From the NCBI GenBank assembly GCA_965198725.1, contig CBDAPX010000002.1, positions 744,001-808,000 on the forward strand: DNA of 64,000 bases. Direction: 5' to 3'. The notes below the pieces were generated by a model that did not search any database, was not told the origin of the DNA, and worked only from the letters and a program-made list of their open reading frames with translations. The DNA is from CBDAPX01 sp965198725 (GTDB lineage Bacteria; Pseudomonadota; Alphaproteobacteria; Rhodobacterales; Rhodobacteraceae). Within the stretch, counting starts at the first letter, position 1. The number at the start of each line of letters is the position of its first letter. This document shows positions 35,800 through 45,163 of the stretch, piece by piece. The position numbers and the translations under genes were made by a program.

Positions 35800-35975
35800 T
35801 GGATCTCCTGTTGGGAAAAATATAGGCCCTTCTTTCGGGTTTGCGAACCTGCAGGATGCAGGTTTTGATAAATTTTCGTTGTTAAGTCTCTGCACAGGGT
35901 CAAAGTTGCATTCTGCCCCCCATCGACCGGAGCAGGTGGCATTGGGCCGCCTGACGGATGCGTTGGGGCAAATTT

Positions 35976-36897
35976 ATGCATGTGATCCTGCACATCGGCG
36001 CACATCGGTGCGCAACAACCACGTTTCAGCACTATCTGCGCATGAACGCGGCGCGACTGATGGACCGGAATATCGGCTTTTGGGGACCGCGGCGGACGCG
36101 AGCCGGTCTGTTTCGGGGCATTTTGCCGACCGCCGCGCCGTCCTTTGGGCGCAACGTGCAAAAACGGGCGGCGGGGCGTGTGCAGTTGCGGCTGTCCCAG
36201 GCCGCGGAAAACGGCGTGTCACATCTGTTGGTCAGCGACGAAAACATGATGGGGTCGGTGCGCGAAAACCTGCGTCTGGCCTCTCTGTACTGCGGGATAG
36301 GCGAAAGAATGGCCCGGTACAGGGCGGCCTTTGGGCCGCATGTCTCGGACGTGATGATCAACATTCGCAGTCTGGACACCTATTGGACTTCTGCCTTGGG
36401 CTATGGCCTGACGCGGGGGCGCGGCGTACCGCGTCCTGTGGCGTTGGACCGTCTGGCCTATTCAGACCGCAGTTGGCGGGACGTGATCACGGACGTGGCC
36501 TGTGCGGTGCCCGAGGCGCGGATCTGGGTCTTGCCGTTCGAAAGCTATGCCGGGCGCCCGGAAAGCCAGTTGCAAACGGTTTTGCCGATTGCCGCACCGC
36601 TGGCTCATGCGCGCGAACGACTGAACGCGACGCCGCATCTGCCGGATTTGCGAGCGCTGGTTTCGGACGGGCAGGCGGGTCAACGGCCCCTGGCAACCAT
36701 TCGATCCCGAACACATCGCCCATTTACGAGAGCTTTACGCGGACGATCTGCATTGGCTTTGGGCCGGTTCGGACGGTCTGGCCCGTTTGCCGGACCAACG
36801 ACAGGACAAACAGGCGGGGCGACACCCGCCGGGTTCCGATTTGACGAGAGGAAAACAGCATGACGACCAAACAAGACAAGTGGCGCGCAATCGCTGA
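35976..36897 (+). pseudogene. Sulfotransferase-like protein, frameshifted near the C-terminus
   Basis: MHVILHIGAHRCATTTFQHYLR is a 5'-PAPS loop of the bacterial sulfotransferase type (Lys of the usual GxHKTGTT replaced by Arg). The frame from 35976 is coherent to about residue 233 (LRALVSDGQ). It then becomes low-complexity and ends at 36863, while a family-like tail (NGPWQPFDPEHIAHLRELYADD, LWAGSDGLARL) continues in the +1 frame from about 36676 to a TGA at 36895-36897, inside scpA. One inserted base or two deleted bases near 36665-36676 would explain this. It may be a real frameshift or a base-call error. Confidence 0.6.
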
Positions 36898-38989
36898 AGC
36901 GGAATTGCGTGGTCGGCCGGTTGAAGGCCTCAATTGGACCACCTTGGAAGGGATCGAGGTCAAACCGCTTTATACCGAAGACGATCTGGACGGCGTGGAT
37001 CACCTGGGCACTGTCCCGGGGGCCGCGCCGTTTACGCGTGGTGTGAAGGCAACGATGTATGCGGGCCGTCCCTGGACAATCCGGCAATATGCGGGGTTTT
37101 CGACGGCTGAGGAATCCAACGCGTTTTACCGCCGCGGGCTGGCGGCAGGTCAACAAGGCGTGTCGGTGGCCTTCGATCTGGCGACCCACCGGGGGTACGA
37201 CAGTGACCATCCGCGTGTGGTTGGCGATGTCGGCAAGGCGGGCGTGGCAATCGACAGCGTTGAGGATATGAAAATCCTCTTTGACGGGATCCCGCTTGAT
37301 AAGGTGTCGGTCTCGATGACGATGAATGGCGCCGTGATCCCGGTGCTGGCGAACTTCATCGTCGCGGGGGAAGAGCAAGGGCATGACCGCTCGATCCTAT
37401 CTGGCACCATTCAGAACGATATTCTGAAAGAGTTCATGGTGCGCAACACCTATATCTATCCGCCTGAACCCTCGATGCGGATCATTGCGGATATCATCGA
37501 ATACACCTCGAACGAGATGCCAAAGTTCAACTCTATCTCGATCTCGGGCTACCACATGCAAGAGGCGGGCGCGAACCTTGTCCAAGAGCTGGCCTATACG
37601 CTGGCCGATGGGCGGGAATATGTGCGCGCGGCGCTGGCCAAGGGCATGGATGTCGACAAGTTTGCCGGGCGGCTGTCGTTCTTTTTCTGCATTGGTATGA
37701 ACTTCTTCATGGAAGCGGCCAAGTTGCGCGCGGCCCGTTTGTTGTGGCATCGGATCATGTCTGAGTTTGAGCCAAAGAACCCCAAATCGCTGATGTTGCG
37801 GACCCATTGCCAGACCTCTGGCGTCTCGTTGCAGGAGCAGGACCCCTATAACAACGTTGTTCGCACCGCTTATGAGGCCATGAGCGCGGTTTTGGGCGGC
37901 ACGCAATCGCTGCATACGAACGCGCTGGACGAGGCGATTGCGTTGCCGACCGATTTCTCGGCGCGGATCGCGCGGAATACACAGCTGATCCTGCAAGAAG
38001 AGACCGGGATCACCAATGTGGTCGATCCGCTGGCGGGGTCCTATTACGTTGAAAGCCTGACCGATCAGTTGGCCACCGAAGCCTGGAAGCTGATCGAAGA
38101 GGTCGAAGAAATGGGCGGGATGACCAAGGCCGTGGCCTCTGGCATGCCGAAGCTCAGGATCGAAGAAACGGCCGCGACCCGGCAGGCGATGATCGACCGG
38201 GGGGACGAGGTGATCGTTGGGGTCAACAAGTACCGCAAAGACAAGGAAGACCCGATCGATATCCTGGAGATCGACAATGCCAAAGTGCGCGAGGCGCAGG
38301 TGGCGCGGTTGGACAAAATCCGGGCGGAACGGGATGAGGCGGCCTGTCAGGCAGCGCTGGAGGCGCTGACGACGGTGGCAAATGACGGTGGCAACCTGCT
38401 GGAGGCAGCAGTAGAGGCGGCGCGCGCGCGGGCCTCGGTGGGAGAGATCAGCATGGCAATGGAAAAAGCGTTCGGGCGGCATCGGGCCGAAGTGAAGACC
38501 TTGGCGGGTGTCTATGGGGCCGCTTATGAAGGCGATGAAGGCTTTGCCGCGATCCAGAAATCCGTGGATGCCTTTGCCGAAGCCGAGGGGCGGCGTCCGC
38601 GTATGCTGGTGGTGAAGATGGGGCAGGACGGCCATGACCGAGGAGCCAAGGTGATCGCGACAGCCTTTGCCGATATCGGCTTTGATGTTGATGTGGGCCC
38701 GTTGTTCCAGACACCAGCCGAAGCCGCCCAGGACGCGGTTGACAACGATGTCCACGTGATCGGTATTTCGTCGCAGGCCGCGGGGCACAAGACGCTCGCG
38801 CCGCAGCTGGTCGAGGCCCTGAAAGAGGCCGGAGCCGAGGATATCATCGTGATCTGCGGGGGCGTGATCCCGCAGCAGGATTACCAGTATCTCTATGATC
38901 ACGGCGTGAAGGCGATCTTTGGTCCGGGCACCAATATTCCGGACGCAGCACAGGATATTCTGCGGTTGATTGCAGAAGCCCGCGGCTAG
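36860..38989 (+). CDS. scpA: Methylmalonyl-CoA mutase
   Basis: A 709-residue single-chain B12 mutase that turns (R)-methylmalonyl-CoA into succinyl-CoA, completing propionate assimilation. The N-terminal TIM barrel has FDLATHRGYDSDHPRVVGDVGKAG and YHMQEAGA. The C-terminal cobalamin domain has GQDGHDRGAKV with the axial His at about residue 592. The ATG at 36860 lies in GAGGAAAACAGCATG. An epimerase and the MeaB-type chaperone are not seen in this window. Confidence 0.95.
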   Translation: MTTKQDKWRAIAEAELRGRPVEGLNWTTLEGIEVKPLYTEDDLDGVDHLGTVPGAAPFTRGVKATMYAGRPWTIRQYAGFSTAEESNAFYRRGLAAGQQGVSVAFDLATHRGYDSDHPRVVGDVGKAGVAIDSVEDMKILFDGIPLDKVSVSMTMNGAVIPVLANFIVAGEEQGHDRSILSGTIQNDILKEFMVRNTYIYPPEPSMRIIADIIEYTSNEMPKFNSISISGYHMQEAGANLVQELAYTLADGREYVRAALAKGMDVDKFAGRLSFFFCIGMNFFMEAAKLRAARLLWHRIMSEFEPKNPKSLMLRTHCQTSGVSLQEQDPYNNVVRTAYEAMSAVLGGTQSLHTNALDEAIALPTDFSARIARNTQLILQEETGITNVVDPLAGSYYVESLTDQLATEAWKLIEEVEEMGGMTKAVASGMPKLRIEETAATRQAMIDRGDEVIVGVNKYRKDKEDPIDILEIDNAKVREAQVARLDKIRAERDEAACQAALEALTTVANDGGNLLEAAVEAARARASVGEISMAMEKAFGRHRAEVKTLAGVYGAAYEGDEGFAAIQKSVDAFAEAEGRRPRMLVVKMGQDGHDRGAKVIATAFADIGFDVDVGPLFQTPAEAAQDAVDNDVHVIGISSQAAGHKTLAPQLVEALKEAGAEDIIVICGGVIPQQDYQYLYDHGVKAIFGPGTNIPDAAQDILRLIAEARG

Positions 38990-39021
38990 CCCCGCCGCGC
39001 ATCCGCGCGAGCGTGCCCAAT

Positions 39022-39066
39022 AAAAAAACCCGGCGTTGTCACGTAGACGACGCCGGGTTTGTCTTT
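39022..39066. terminator. Bidirectional intrinsic terminator (scpA/nhaA)
   Basis: AAACCCGGCGTTGTC pairs with GACGACGCCGGGTTT over 15 bp, with a single G-T pair, around ACGTA. T-rich DNA follows on the plus strand (GTCTTTTG), and seven A residues at 39022-39028 give a T-run on the minus strand. It can stop transcription of both convergent genes. Confidence 0.88.
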
Positions 39067-39076
39067 TGCAGAAGCC

Positions 39077-40264
39077 CTATTCCGCGGGTGCGGCTTCGGC
39101 CTCTTCGGTCTGGCTGGAAGAGGCGAGCATCAGGACAGCATAGCCAACGACGCCAGACAGGATCGAGCCAGAGAGGACGCCCAAGCGCACCTGGTTCATC
39201 ATTTCGGGGTCGCTGAAGCTGAGCCCGCCGATAAAGAGCGACATGGTAAAGCCCACACCGGCAAGGCAAGAGATGCCGTAGATATGCATCCAGTTTGCCC
39301 CGTGCGGCAGCTTTGCCCAACCAGATTTGATGATCAGCCATGTCAGGCCGAAGACGCCCAGCTGTTTACCGACGATCAGACCGGCGGCAATGCCCAGCGG
39401 CAGGGGTTGCAAGAGGCTGGAAAAGGACATGCCGGCCAGAACAACGCCCGCGTTGGCAAAGGCAAAGATCGGAATGATCAGGAAGTTCACATAAGGGGTC
39501 AGCCCGTCTTCGAGGGAGTGCAGAGGGCTTTTGCCCCAGCGGTCTTTCAGCGGGATGCAAAAGGCCGTGATCACACCGGCCAACGTTGCGTGCACCCCGG
39601 ATTTCAGCACGAAATACCACATGATCGCGCCCAGAAGGATGGCCGGGGCGATGCGATGTGCGCGACCGAGGTTCAGGGCGATCAGGCCGATCAGGGGGAT
39701 CAGGGCGGCGAAGAGGTAATCCACCTTTAGATCAGCGGTATAGAATAGCGCGATAATCAGAATGGCCCCAAGGTCATCGAGGATCGCCAGTGTGAGCAGG
39801 AACACCTTGAGCGATGTCGGGGCGCGGCTGCCCACCAGGGCGAGAATACCCAAGGCAAACGCGATGTCAGTGGCCGCCGGGATGGCCCAGCCGCTGAGCG
39901 ATGGCAGGCCCCAGTTGAGCCAGGCGAAGATAGCCGCGGGCAGGACCATCCCTCCAACTGCAGCGACGCCCGGCAACATAACGTCGCGTGGGTTTTTCAG
40001 TTTGCCTTCAAAGAGTTCCCGTTTCAGTTCAAGACCGATCAGGAAGAAGAAGATCGCCATGAGACCGTCGTTGATCCACAGGATGGCGGGTTTTTCCAAA
40101 CCCTTGTCGTTCACGAGAACCGAAAGCTTGGCATTCAGAAAACTGTCATAGAAGGGAGCGAGCCCGGAATTGGCGACGATCATGGCCGCCGCGGCCGCAA
40201 TCATCAGGAGGATGCCGCCGGCGGCCTCATGTTTGAAAAACCTCTGGAAGACTTGGCCCAGCAT
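39077..40264 (-). CDS. nhaA: Na+/H+ antiporter NhaA
   Basis: A 395-residue 12-helix antiporter. The Na+-binding pair is Asp163-Asp164 (LTLAILDDLGA), and GLELKRELFEGKL, PAATDIAFALGIL and GVGFTMSLFIGGLSF are family signatures. It exports Na+ in exchange for H+, useful in a marine, salt-adapted cell. AGGAGG precedes the ATG. The C-terminus ends in an acidic tail. Confidence 0.95.
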   Translation of the reverse strand: MLGQVFQRFFKHEAAGGILLMIAAAAAMIVANSGLAPFYDSFLNAKLSVLVNDKGLEKPAILWINDGLMAIFFFLIGLELKRELFEGKLKNPRDVMLPGVAAVGGMVLPAAIFAWLNWGLPSLSGWAIPAATDIAFALGILALVGSRAPTSLKVFLLTLAILDDLGAILIIALFYTADLKVDYLFAALIPLIGLIALNLGRAHRIAPAILLGAIMWYFVLKSGVHATLAGVITAFCIPLKDRWGKSPLHSLEDGLTPYVNFLIIPIFAFANAGVVLAGMSFSSLLQPLPLGIAAGLIVGKQLGVFGLTWLIIKSGWAKLPHGANWMHIYGISCLAGVGFTMSLFIGGLSFSDPEMMNQVRLGVLSGSILSGVVGYAVLMLASSSQTEEAEAAPAE

Positions 40265-40401
40265 TCATCCCTCCTAATGCGATGTCGTGGTCCTGCTTTA
40301 TGACGTCATGGGACCTTTGGTCATAGAAATTGGCGCAGAAGCGAGCGTTTGCAACAGATAATTGCCCAGCTATGCTGCAATTGCAAATTTGAGGGCAGTT
40401 T

Positions 40402-41013
40402 ATGCAGTTTGATCATATCGCGGTTTCGGGAGAAACACTGGCAGAGGCCGTGGCTTATGTCGAAGAGCGTTTGGGCGTCAAAATGCAACCGGGTGGTGCG
40501 CATGACGTGTTTTTTACGCATAACTGCCTCTTGGGACTGGCGGACGGGCTGTATCTGGAAGCGATTGCCGTGAACCCGGCAGCGCCACAGCCATCGCGCC
40601 CCCGTTGGTTTGATTTGGATCGGTTCGACGGTGCCGCGCGGCTGTCCAACTGGATTTGTCGGACTGACCAGCTGGATCATGATCTGACCGACTTGCCCGC
40701 AGCGGTTGGTCAGCCTGTGGCGTTGAAACGCGGTGACCTGCGGTGGCGTATGGCTGTGCCGGATGACGGTATGTTGCCGTTCGACAACCTTTTTCCGGCT
40801 TTGATTCAATGGGACACGCCCACTCATCCCAGCGCGATGCTGGCCGATAGCGGGTGCGCGTTGCACGAGCTTGTTGTCGCGCATCCCGAGGCAGAGGCGC
40901 TGCAAAGCCTTTTGGTCCCGCATCTGACCGACCCGCGCATCAGCTTTCTGCCCGAGCCGTCGCCGCGTCTCGAGGCGGTTTTTGACACCCCGCACGGGCG
41001 GCGCACCCTGTGA
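40402..41013 (+). CDS. VOC/glyoxalase-like domain protein
   Basis: A 203-residue protein with the N-terminal MQFDHIAVSGETLAEAVAYVEERLGV, a beta-alpha-beta VOC opening with the metal-site His (DHIAVS). The C-terminal half resembles the Glyoxalase_3 type (LHELVVAHPEAEALQSLL). Substrate unknown. The upstream gap (40265-40401) has an ATGACGTCAT palindrome at 40300 and two imperfect TTTGCAAA-like octamers. Its TGA overlaps the next start (GTGA). Confidence 0.75.
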   Translation: MQFDHIAVSGETLAEAVAYVEERLGVKMQPGGAHDVFFTHNCLLGLADGLYLEAIAVNPAAPQPSRPRWFDLDRFDGAARLSNWICRTDQLDHDLTDLPAAVGQPVALKRGDLRWRMAVPDDGMLPFDNLFPALIQWDTPTHPSAMLADSGCALHELVVAHPEAEALQSLLVPHLTDPRISFLPEPSPRLEAVFDTPHGRRTL

Positions 41014-41525
41014 CGCTGATCCGAAAGGCCACCGTGTCGGACGCACACGCAATTCGGGACATCTGGAACCCGATCCTGAGGGATACGCTGATCACATTTT
41101 CTACGGTTGAAAAGTCCGAACAAGACATCGTGGCAATGATCAGCCAAACGGAATTGCCTGTTTTCGTGGCAGAAAGAGACGGGCGGGTCGTTGGATGGGC
41201 GCGCTATGCCCCGTTTCGGGACGGTCCCGGATATCGCTTTACGATGGAACACAGTATTCAACTTGCCCCGGACGCGCAAGGTGGCGGAATTGGCCGCAAA
41301 ATCATGACGGTACTGGAAGCTGAGGCCAGATCCAACGCGGTTCACAGCCTGATTGCCGGTATTAGTGGCGTTAATCAGGCGGCCATGGACTTTCACGCGG
41401 CTATTGGATTTGTGGAAGTTGGCCGTCTTCCAGAAACCGGGTTCAAACAAGACCGTTGGTTGGACCTTGTGCTTATGCAGAAAATCCTGCGAATGCAGCC
41501 TGACAGTTACTGCGCCGGACGTTAG
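41010..41525 (+). CDS. GNAT-family N-acetyltransferase (phosphinothricin-acetyltransferase-like)
   Basis: A 171-residue GNAT. IRKATVSDAHAIRDIWNPILRDTLITF is typical of Pat/YncA enzymes, and acetyl-CoA loop IQLAPDAQGGGIGRKIM matches Q/RxxGxG/A. GISGVNQAAMDFHAAIGFVEVGRLP is the C-terminal family motif. It acetylates amines such as methionine sulfone or phosphinothricin in relatives. The GTG start overlaps the VOC stop, so the two are probably cotranscribed. Confidence 0.85.
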   Translation: MTLIRKATVSDAHAIRDIWNPILRDTLITFSTVEKSEQDIVAMISQTELPVFVAERDGRVVGWARYAPFRDGPGYRFTMEHSIQLAPDAQGGGIGRKIMTVLEAEARSNAVHSLIAGISGVNQAAMDFHAAIGFVEVGRLPETGFKQDRWLDLVLMQKILRMQPDSYCAGR

Positions 41526-41534
41526 ACTACTCCC

Positions 41535-42215
41535 ATGTCAATTTGGACCCGAATAGCGGAAGCGATCAGCGCGCTTGCCAGCGGTGAGAGCCTGTCGCGC
41601 GTGTTTGAAAAGCTGCGCACGCCCCCTGAACGGTCCGTGGCGTTTGCCATCGCGATCATTGCGCTGGGGGCCAAAATGGCAAAGGCGGACGGGCAAGTCA
41701 CCCGCGATGAGGTCACCGCGTTCCGTGAGGTGTTTCATATCTCTGCCAAGGACGAGGCCGGTGCGGCGCGCGTGTTTAACCTTGCCCGGCAGGACGTGGC
41801 GGGTTTTGAAGACTATGCACGATCCATTCGGCGCATGTTTGCAAATGATCCGGACACTTTGACCGATCTGTTAGAAGGTCTCTTTTATATCGCCTTGGCC
41901 GATGGGCAGTACCATCCGGGTGAAAATGTCTTTCTCGACACGGTCGCGGACATCTTTGAGGTGCCGAATGCAGAGTACCGGTGTTTGAAGGCGCGGTTTG
42001 TGCCGGATGCTGACCCGGACCCATACATGGTTCTGGGGGTTGCGCCGGATATGCCGATTGATGACATCCGCAAGGCATGGCGCCGCTTGGTACACGATAC
42101 GCATCCCGATGTGATGATTGCGCGGGGCGTCCCCGAAGAAGCGATCCGTTTGGCAGAAAAACGCCTGATCCAGATCAACAAGGCCTGGGATGAGATCAGC
42201 GCGGAAGCCGCCTAG
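41535..42215 (+). CDS. TerB/J-domain (DjlA-like) co-chaperone
   Basis: A 226-residue protein with a TerB-like helical domain (about residues 35-150, AIAIIALGAKMAKADGQVTRDEV) and a C-terminal J domain (162-225) with the HPD motif at residues 190-192. J domains stimulate DnaK. Unlike E. coli DjlA it has no N-terminal membrane helix. Its TAG stop is made of the TA duplicated by a MITE insertion plus the element's first G, so the natural stop before insertion was probably TAA. Confidence 0.85.
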   Translation: MSIWTRIAEAISALASGESLSRVFEKLRTPPERSVAFAIAIIALGAKMAKADGQVTRDEVTAFREVFHISAKDEAGAARVFNLARQDVAGFEDYARSIRRMFANDPDTLTDLLEGLFYIALADGQYHPGENVFLDTVADIFEVPNAEYRCLKARFVPDADPDPYMVLGVAPDMPIDDIRKAWRRLVHDTHPDVMIARGVPEEAIRLAEKRLIQINKAWDEISAEAA

Positions 42216-42480
42216 GGTCTGTGGACAATCACCAGTACACCCCAGCGCGAGAACCATTTTGCCGCCAACGCGCGGATTTGAGGCCTGCGATCTGGTTGAT
42301 CGGAGCCGAGAATACGCAAAGTCGGAGGCAAAATGGGCCGCGCCGCGGAGCGGTTTCGCTAAAATTGCCCATTTCTGCGTCATTTGCGCTTGAAAGAGAT
42401 CACTCTTACTGCGCGCAAATTCCTGGAACTGAGCAATTTTGGACGGAAACTGGGGCGTGCTGGTGATTGTCCACGGACCC
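42215..42480. mobile_element. 266-bp MITE-like element with 31-bp terminal inverted repeats
   Basis: Ends are GGGTCTGTGGACAATCACC-type repeats: 42215-42245 and 42450-42480 match as inverted repeats at 28 of 31 positions. TA dinucleotides flank it on both sides (42213-42214 and 42481-42482), as expected of a TA target duplication. A subterminal 10-bp inverted pair (CCATTTTGCC at 42254, GGCAAAATGG at 42327) lies inside. There is no transposase frame, so it is non-autonomous. TA duplication is known for IS630/mariner and some IS5 subgroup elements; the parent family is not resolved. Confidence 0.8.
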
Positions 42481-44342
42481 TAACCCAAAAGACGCTGTTT
42501 CAAACGCCCGAACCAACCCGGCGCGCCTTCTGAGACATTCGGGGCACGCGGTGTCAGCGCGGCAGCACCGGCCGGATCCACAACCGTCTTTCCACCTTGG
42601 AATTGCAGCTGATAAAGATTGGCATAAATGCCGCCCTGTGCCAGCAGGTCTTCATGCGTACCTTCGGCAACGGCGCGTCCACGGTCCATGACCACGATTT
42701 TGTCTGCGTCCCGAATGGTGCTGAGCCGGTGCGCAATCACCAATGTCGTGCGTCCACCAGCCAGACGATCCAATGCGTCCTGTACGACCTTTTCCGATTT
42801 TGCATCCAGCGCGCTGGTGGCCTCGTCCAGCAATAGAACGGGCGTGTCGCGCAACAAAGCCCGGGCAATCACCACGCGCTGGCGTTGGCCGCCGGACAAG
42901 GCAGACCCGCGCGGTCCAACCTGAGTGTCCAAACCATCCGGTAATGAGGGCAGAAAATCCGACACATTGGCGGCGTCCAAGACCTCTTTCAACTGGGCAT
43001 CGCTCACACCTGTACGACCCAGCAGGATGTTTTCGCGCAACGTTTCGTCAAACAGCAAAGCATCCTGCGTCACAACCGAAAACAGGTTGCGCAGGGCGCT
43101 CAGGTCCATGTCGCGCGCGGCGATGCCATCAATGGTAACAGAACCGGATTGCGGATCGACCAAACGGGTCAGAACGTTAAAAATCGTGGATTTGCCGGCC
43201 CCTGATGCCCCGACCAGGGCCGTGGTTTTGCCTGCTTCGGCGGTCAAAGTGACGCCGTTCAGAACATTCGCCTCACCATAGCTCAGATGCACATCCGTCA
43301 AACGCACCTCGGGTAGCCCTTTGGGCGGTGAGACGGGCGAGGGCGGCGATGTCAGCTTCAGCGGCTCATCCATCAACTCTTTGAGGCGTTCAAGTGCTGC
43401 GGCCGCAATCTGCCAGTTGCCCAGAACGGCGGCCAATCGACGAATGGGTTCAAAGGCAAGCCCGATCGCGGTGAAAAAGCTCATGAATTGCCCAAGCGTC
43501 TTTTCACCTGAAATGATCTCTGTCCCGCCATAGACGAGCACAGCCAGAAAGCCGAAACCGGCCAGCAAATCCATCAGCGCTGGGATCGATGCAGACCCAA
43601 CAGCGGCGCGCAACTCTGCCCGCACAAAGGTCTTTTGACGCTCTTCGAAGTGCTCGGATTGGTAGTTTTCCAATCGGTTCAGCTTGATGGGAACAATCCC
43701 GTGGAATATCTCGTCCAGTCGTGTGGCCAAGGCCGCGGACGCATCCCGTGCCCGCCGTGCCTGGCGGCGGACATATTTCTGCAAAACATTTGCAGGCAGC
43801 AACAAGACCGGAACGCCCGCCAGCGTGATCGCCGCCCATCGCCAATCCACGCTGATTGCCACGCCAAGCAAAGCGATGACCGAAACCGCGTCGCGCCCGG
43901 CGCCGGTGATGACAGAGCGCCAAACTTGGTTGACCGCGTTCACATCCGCTTGCACGCGGGTGATCAGAAATCCGGGCGGATGCGCCTGATGAAACGCACC
44001 GTCCTGTTTCATGATCCGCGCCAACAAATCCAAGCGCAAGGCAGCCGCCATTTTGAGTGATGTGCGGGTCATAACCGCGTTTTGCAGCACGCTGGCAACA
44101 GCGCGGAACACGAAGATCGCAAGGATAATCATACCGACGCCCCAGATCGCGCCAGAGTTGCCGGCGACAAACACGTCGTCGAACATCGGGCGGACCATAT
44201 AGCTGAGGCCCCCCAGCGCCGATCCTTCGATGGTCATCAGCAGGAACGCGACCAGCAACCACCGCCAATGCTGTTTGATGTATCCGTGCCAAACCCAAAG
44301 AAACAGCTCTTTACTGGATTTTTCAGGCTGATTCTGTGTCAT
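42480..44342 (-). CDS. MsbA-like ABC exporter (fused membrane and ATPase domains)
   Basis: A 620-residue half-transporter: six-helix membrane domain (residues about 25-320), then an ATPase with Walker A GASGAGKST, signature LSGGQRQRV and Walker B VLLLDEATSALD. Family members flip lipid A precursors or export drugs and peptides. Its ATG overlaps the upstream phosphatase stop (ATGA). The TAG stop includes the TA target site of the adjacent MITE. Confidence 0.9.
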   Translation of the reverse strand: MTQNQPEKSSKELFLWVWHGYIKQHWRWLLVAFLLMTIEGSALGGLSYMVRPMFDDVFVAGNSGAIWGVGMIILAIFVFRAVASVLQNAVMTRTSLKMAAALRLDLLARIMKQDGAFHQAHPPGFLITRVQADVNAVNQVWRSVITGAGRDAVSVIALLGVAISVDWRWAAITLAGVPVLLLPANVLQKYVRRQARRARDASAALATRLDEIFHGIVPIKLNRLENYQSEHFEERQKTFVRAELRAAVGSASIPALMDLLAGFGFLAVLVYGGTEIISGEKTLGQFMSFFTAIGLAFEPIRRLAAVLGNWQIAAAALERLKELMDEPLKLTSPPSPVSPPKGLPEVRLTDVHLSYGEANVLNGVTLTAEAGKTTALVGASGAGKSTIFNVLTRLVDPQSGSVTIDGIAARDMDLSALRNLFSVVTQDALLFDETLRENILLGRTGVSDAQLKEVLDAANVSDFLPSLPDGLDTQVGPRGSALSGGQRQRVVIARALLRDTPVLLLDEATSALDAKSEKVVQDALDRLAGGRTTLVIAHRLSTIRDADKIVVMDRGRAVAEGTHEDLLAQGGIYANLYQLQFQGGKTVVDPAGAAALTPRAPNVSEGAPGWFGRLKQRLLG

Positions 44343-45019
44343 TCGGCAGGAAGCCTTTTGCGGAAACGGTCCGTGATTTCCTCACGATCATATTCCGTCG
44401 CGATCCAGGTTTCAAAATCGATCGGATCGCGCCGGTTCCGCGCGGCATAAACATCCAGCATATAGTCCAAGATGCCGACATGCCGGTTGCGGATATGCAT
44501 GTACCGCCAGGACAGCATCTTGCGGGCTTCTTCGACAGGTTTTCCTTCGATCACCATCAGGTAAATCGCCGAGGCCAAACCCGCCCGGTCGGCGCCGGAT
44601 TTGCAATGCATCACAAACGGACGGTCGATCGTTTTGAAAAGTTCAATCAGTCGCAAAAGAATGCGATGATCGACAAGCCCGCGCGCGTTCAATTCAACAC
44701 TGTGCAACGTCAAACCAAGATCGCGGCAATATTTTTCCTCGGCCAGGTAATGACCGTTCGGATTCTCACCCCTCAGGTTCAGGACGGTATTGATCCCCAT
44801 AGCCTTCATTTTTTCGAACCGCGCGCGGGTCGGCTGATTGGATCGATACACACCGGGGGCGATTTCATAGAAGTTTGTCCAGAACATCCGGACAATTTCG
44901 TGATCAAACCACAGGTTATAGATCCGGTTCAGGCGCCGGTTTTCGGGCGTCGACAGATCTTTGTTGTAATGGGATCTGATCCGCGCTTCCCAATTCCTGA
45001 TGTCTTGAAAGACGCCCAT
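44339..45019 (-). CDS. Dual-specificity/tyrosine phosphatase family protein
   Basis: A 226-residue phosphatase. The CX5R catalytic loop is HCKSGADRAG with Cys139 and Arg145, and Asp/Arg-rich flanking motifs (VLNLRGENPNG) are typical of DSP/PTP folds. It could act on phosphotyrosine or on envelope lipids or sugars, given coupling to an MsbA-like exporter. The start at 45019 (MGVFQDIRNW) is the first Met with normal family context. Confidence 0.82.
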   Translation of the reverse strand: MGVFQDIRNWEARIRSHYNKDLSTPENRRLNRIYNLWFDHEIVRMFWTNFYEIAPGVYRSNQPTRARFEKMKAMGINTVLNLRGENPNGHYLAEEKYCRDLGLTLHSVELNARGLVDHRILLRLIELFKTIDRPFVMHCKSGADRAGLASAIYLMVIEGKPVEEARKMLSWRYMHIRNRHVGILDYMLDVYAARNRRDPIDFETWIATEYDREEITDRFRKRLPAE

Positions 45020-45163
45020 ATGCTTCCTGATTAAGCCATTTCGGCTTGGCCTCAAATCCGAAGGCCGAATTACTCGAACCTTGTAGATGGTGCAAGGTAA
45101 ACGCAATTGACCTCGCTTTGGCCATCGCTAGGTTACGGCAGACTCAGACAGAGGTTTTCTGAC

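Noticed and set aside
35297..36844. A 515-codon plus-strand frame downstream of pccA
   Set aside because: It is antisense to the DUF4174 gene and then an alternative frame of the sulfotransferase-like gene; no family features.
37397..38902. A 501-codon frame antisense to methylmalonyl-CoA mutase
   Set aside because: High-G+C shadow frame, His/Arg/Gly-rich with no motifs.
40348..40387. TTTGCAAC and ATTGCAAA as ScfR sites before the VOC gene
   Set aside because: Each has a mismatch and they are 24 bases apart without pairing; too weak to call.
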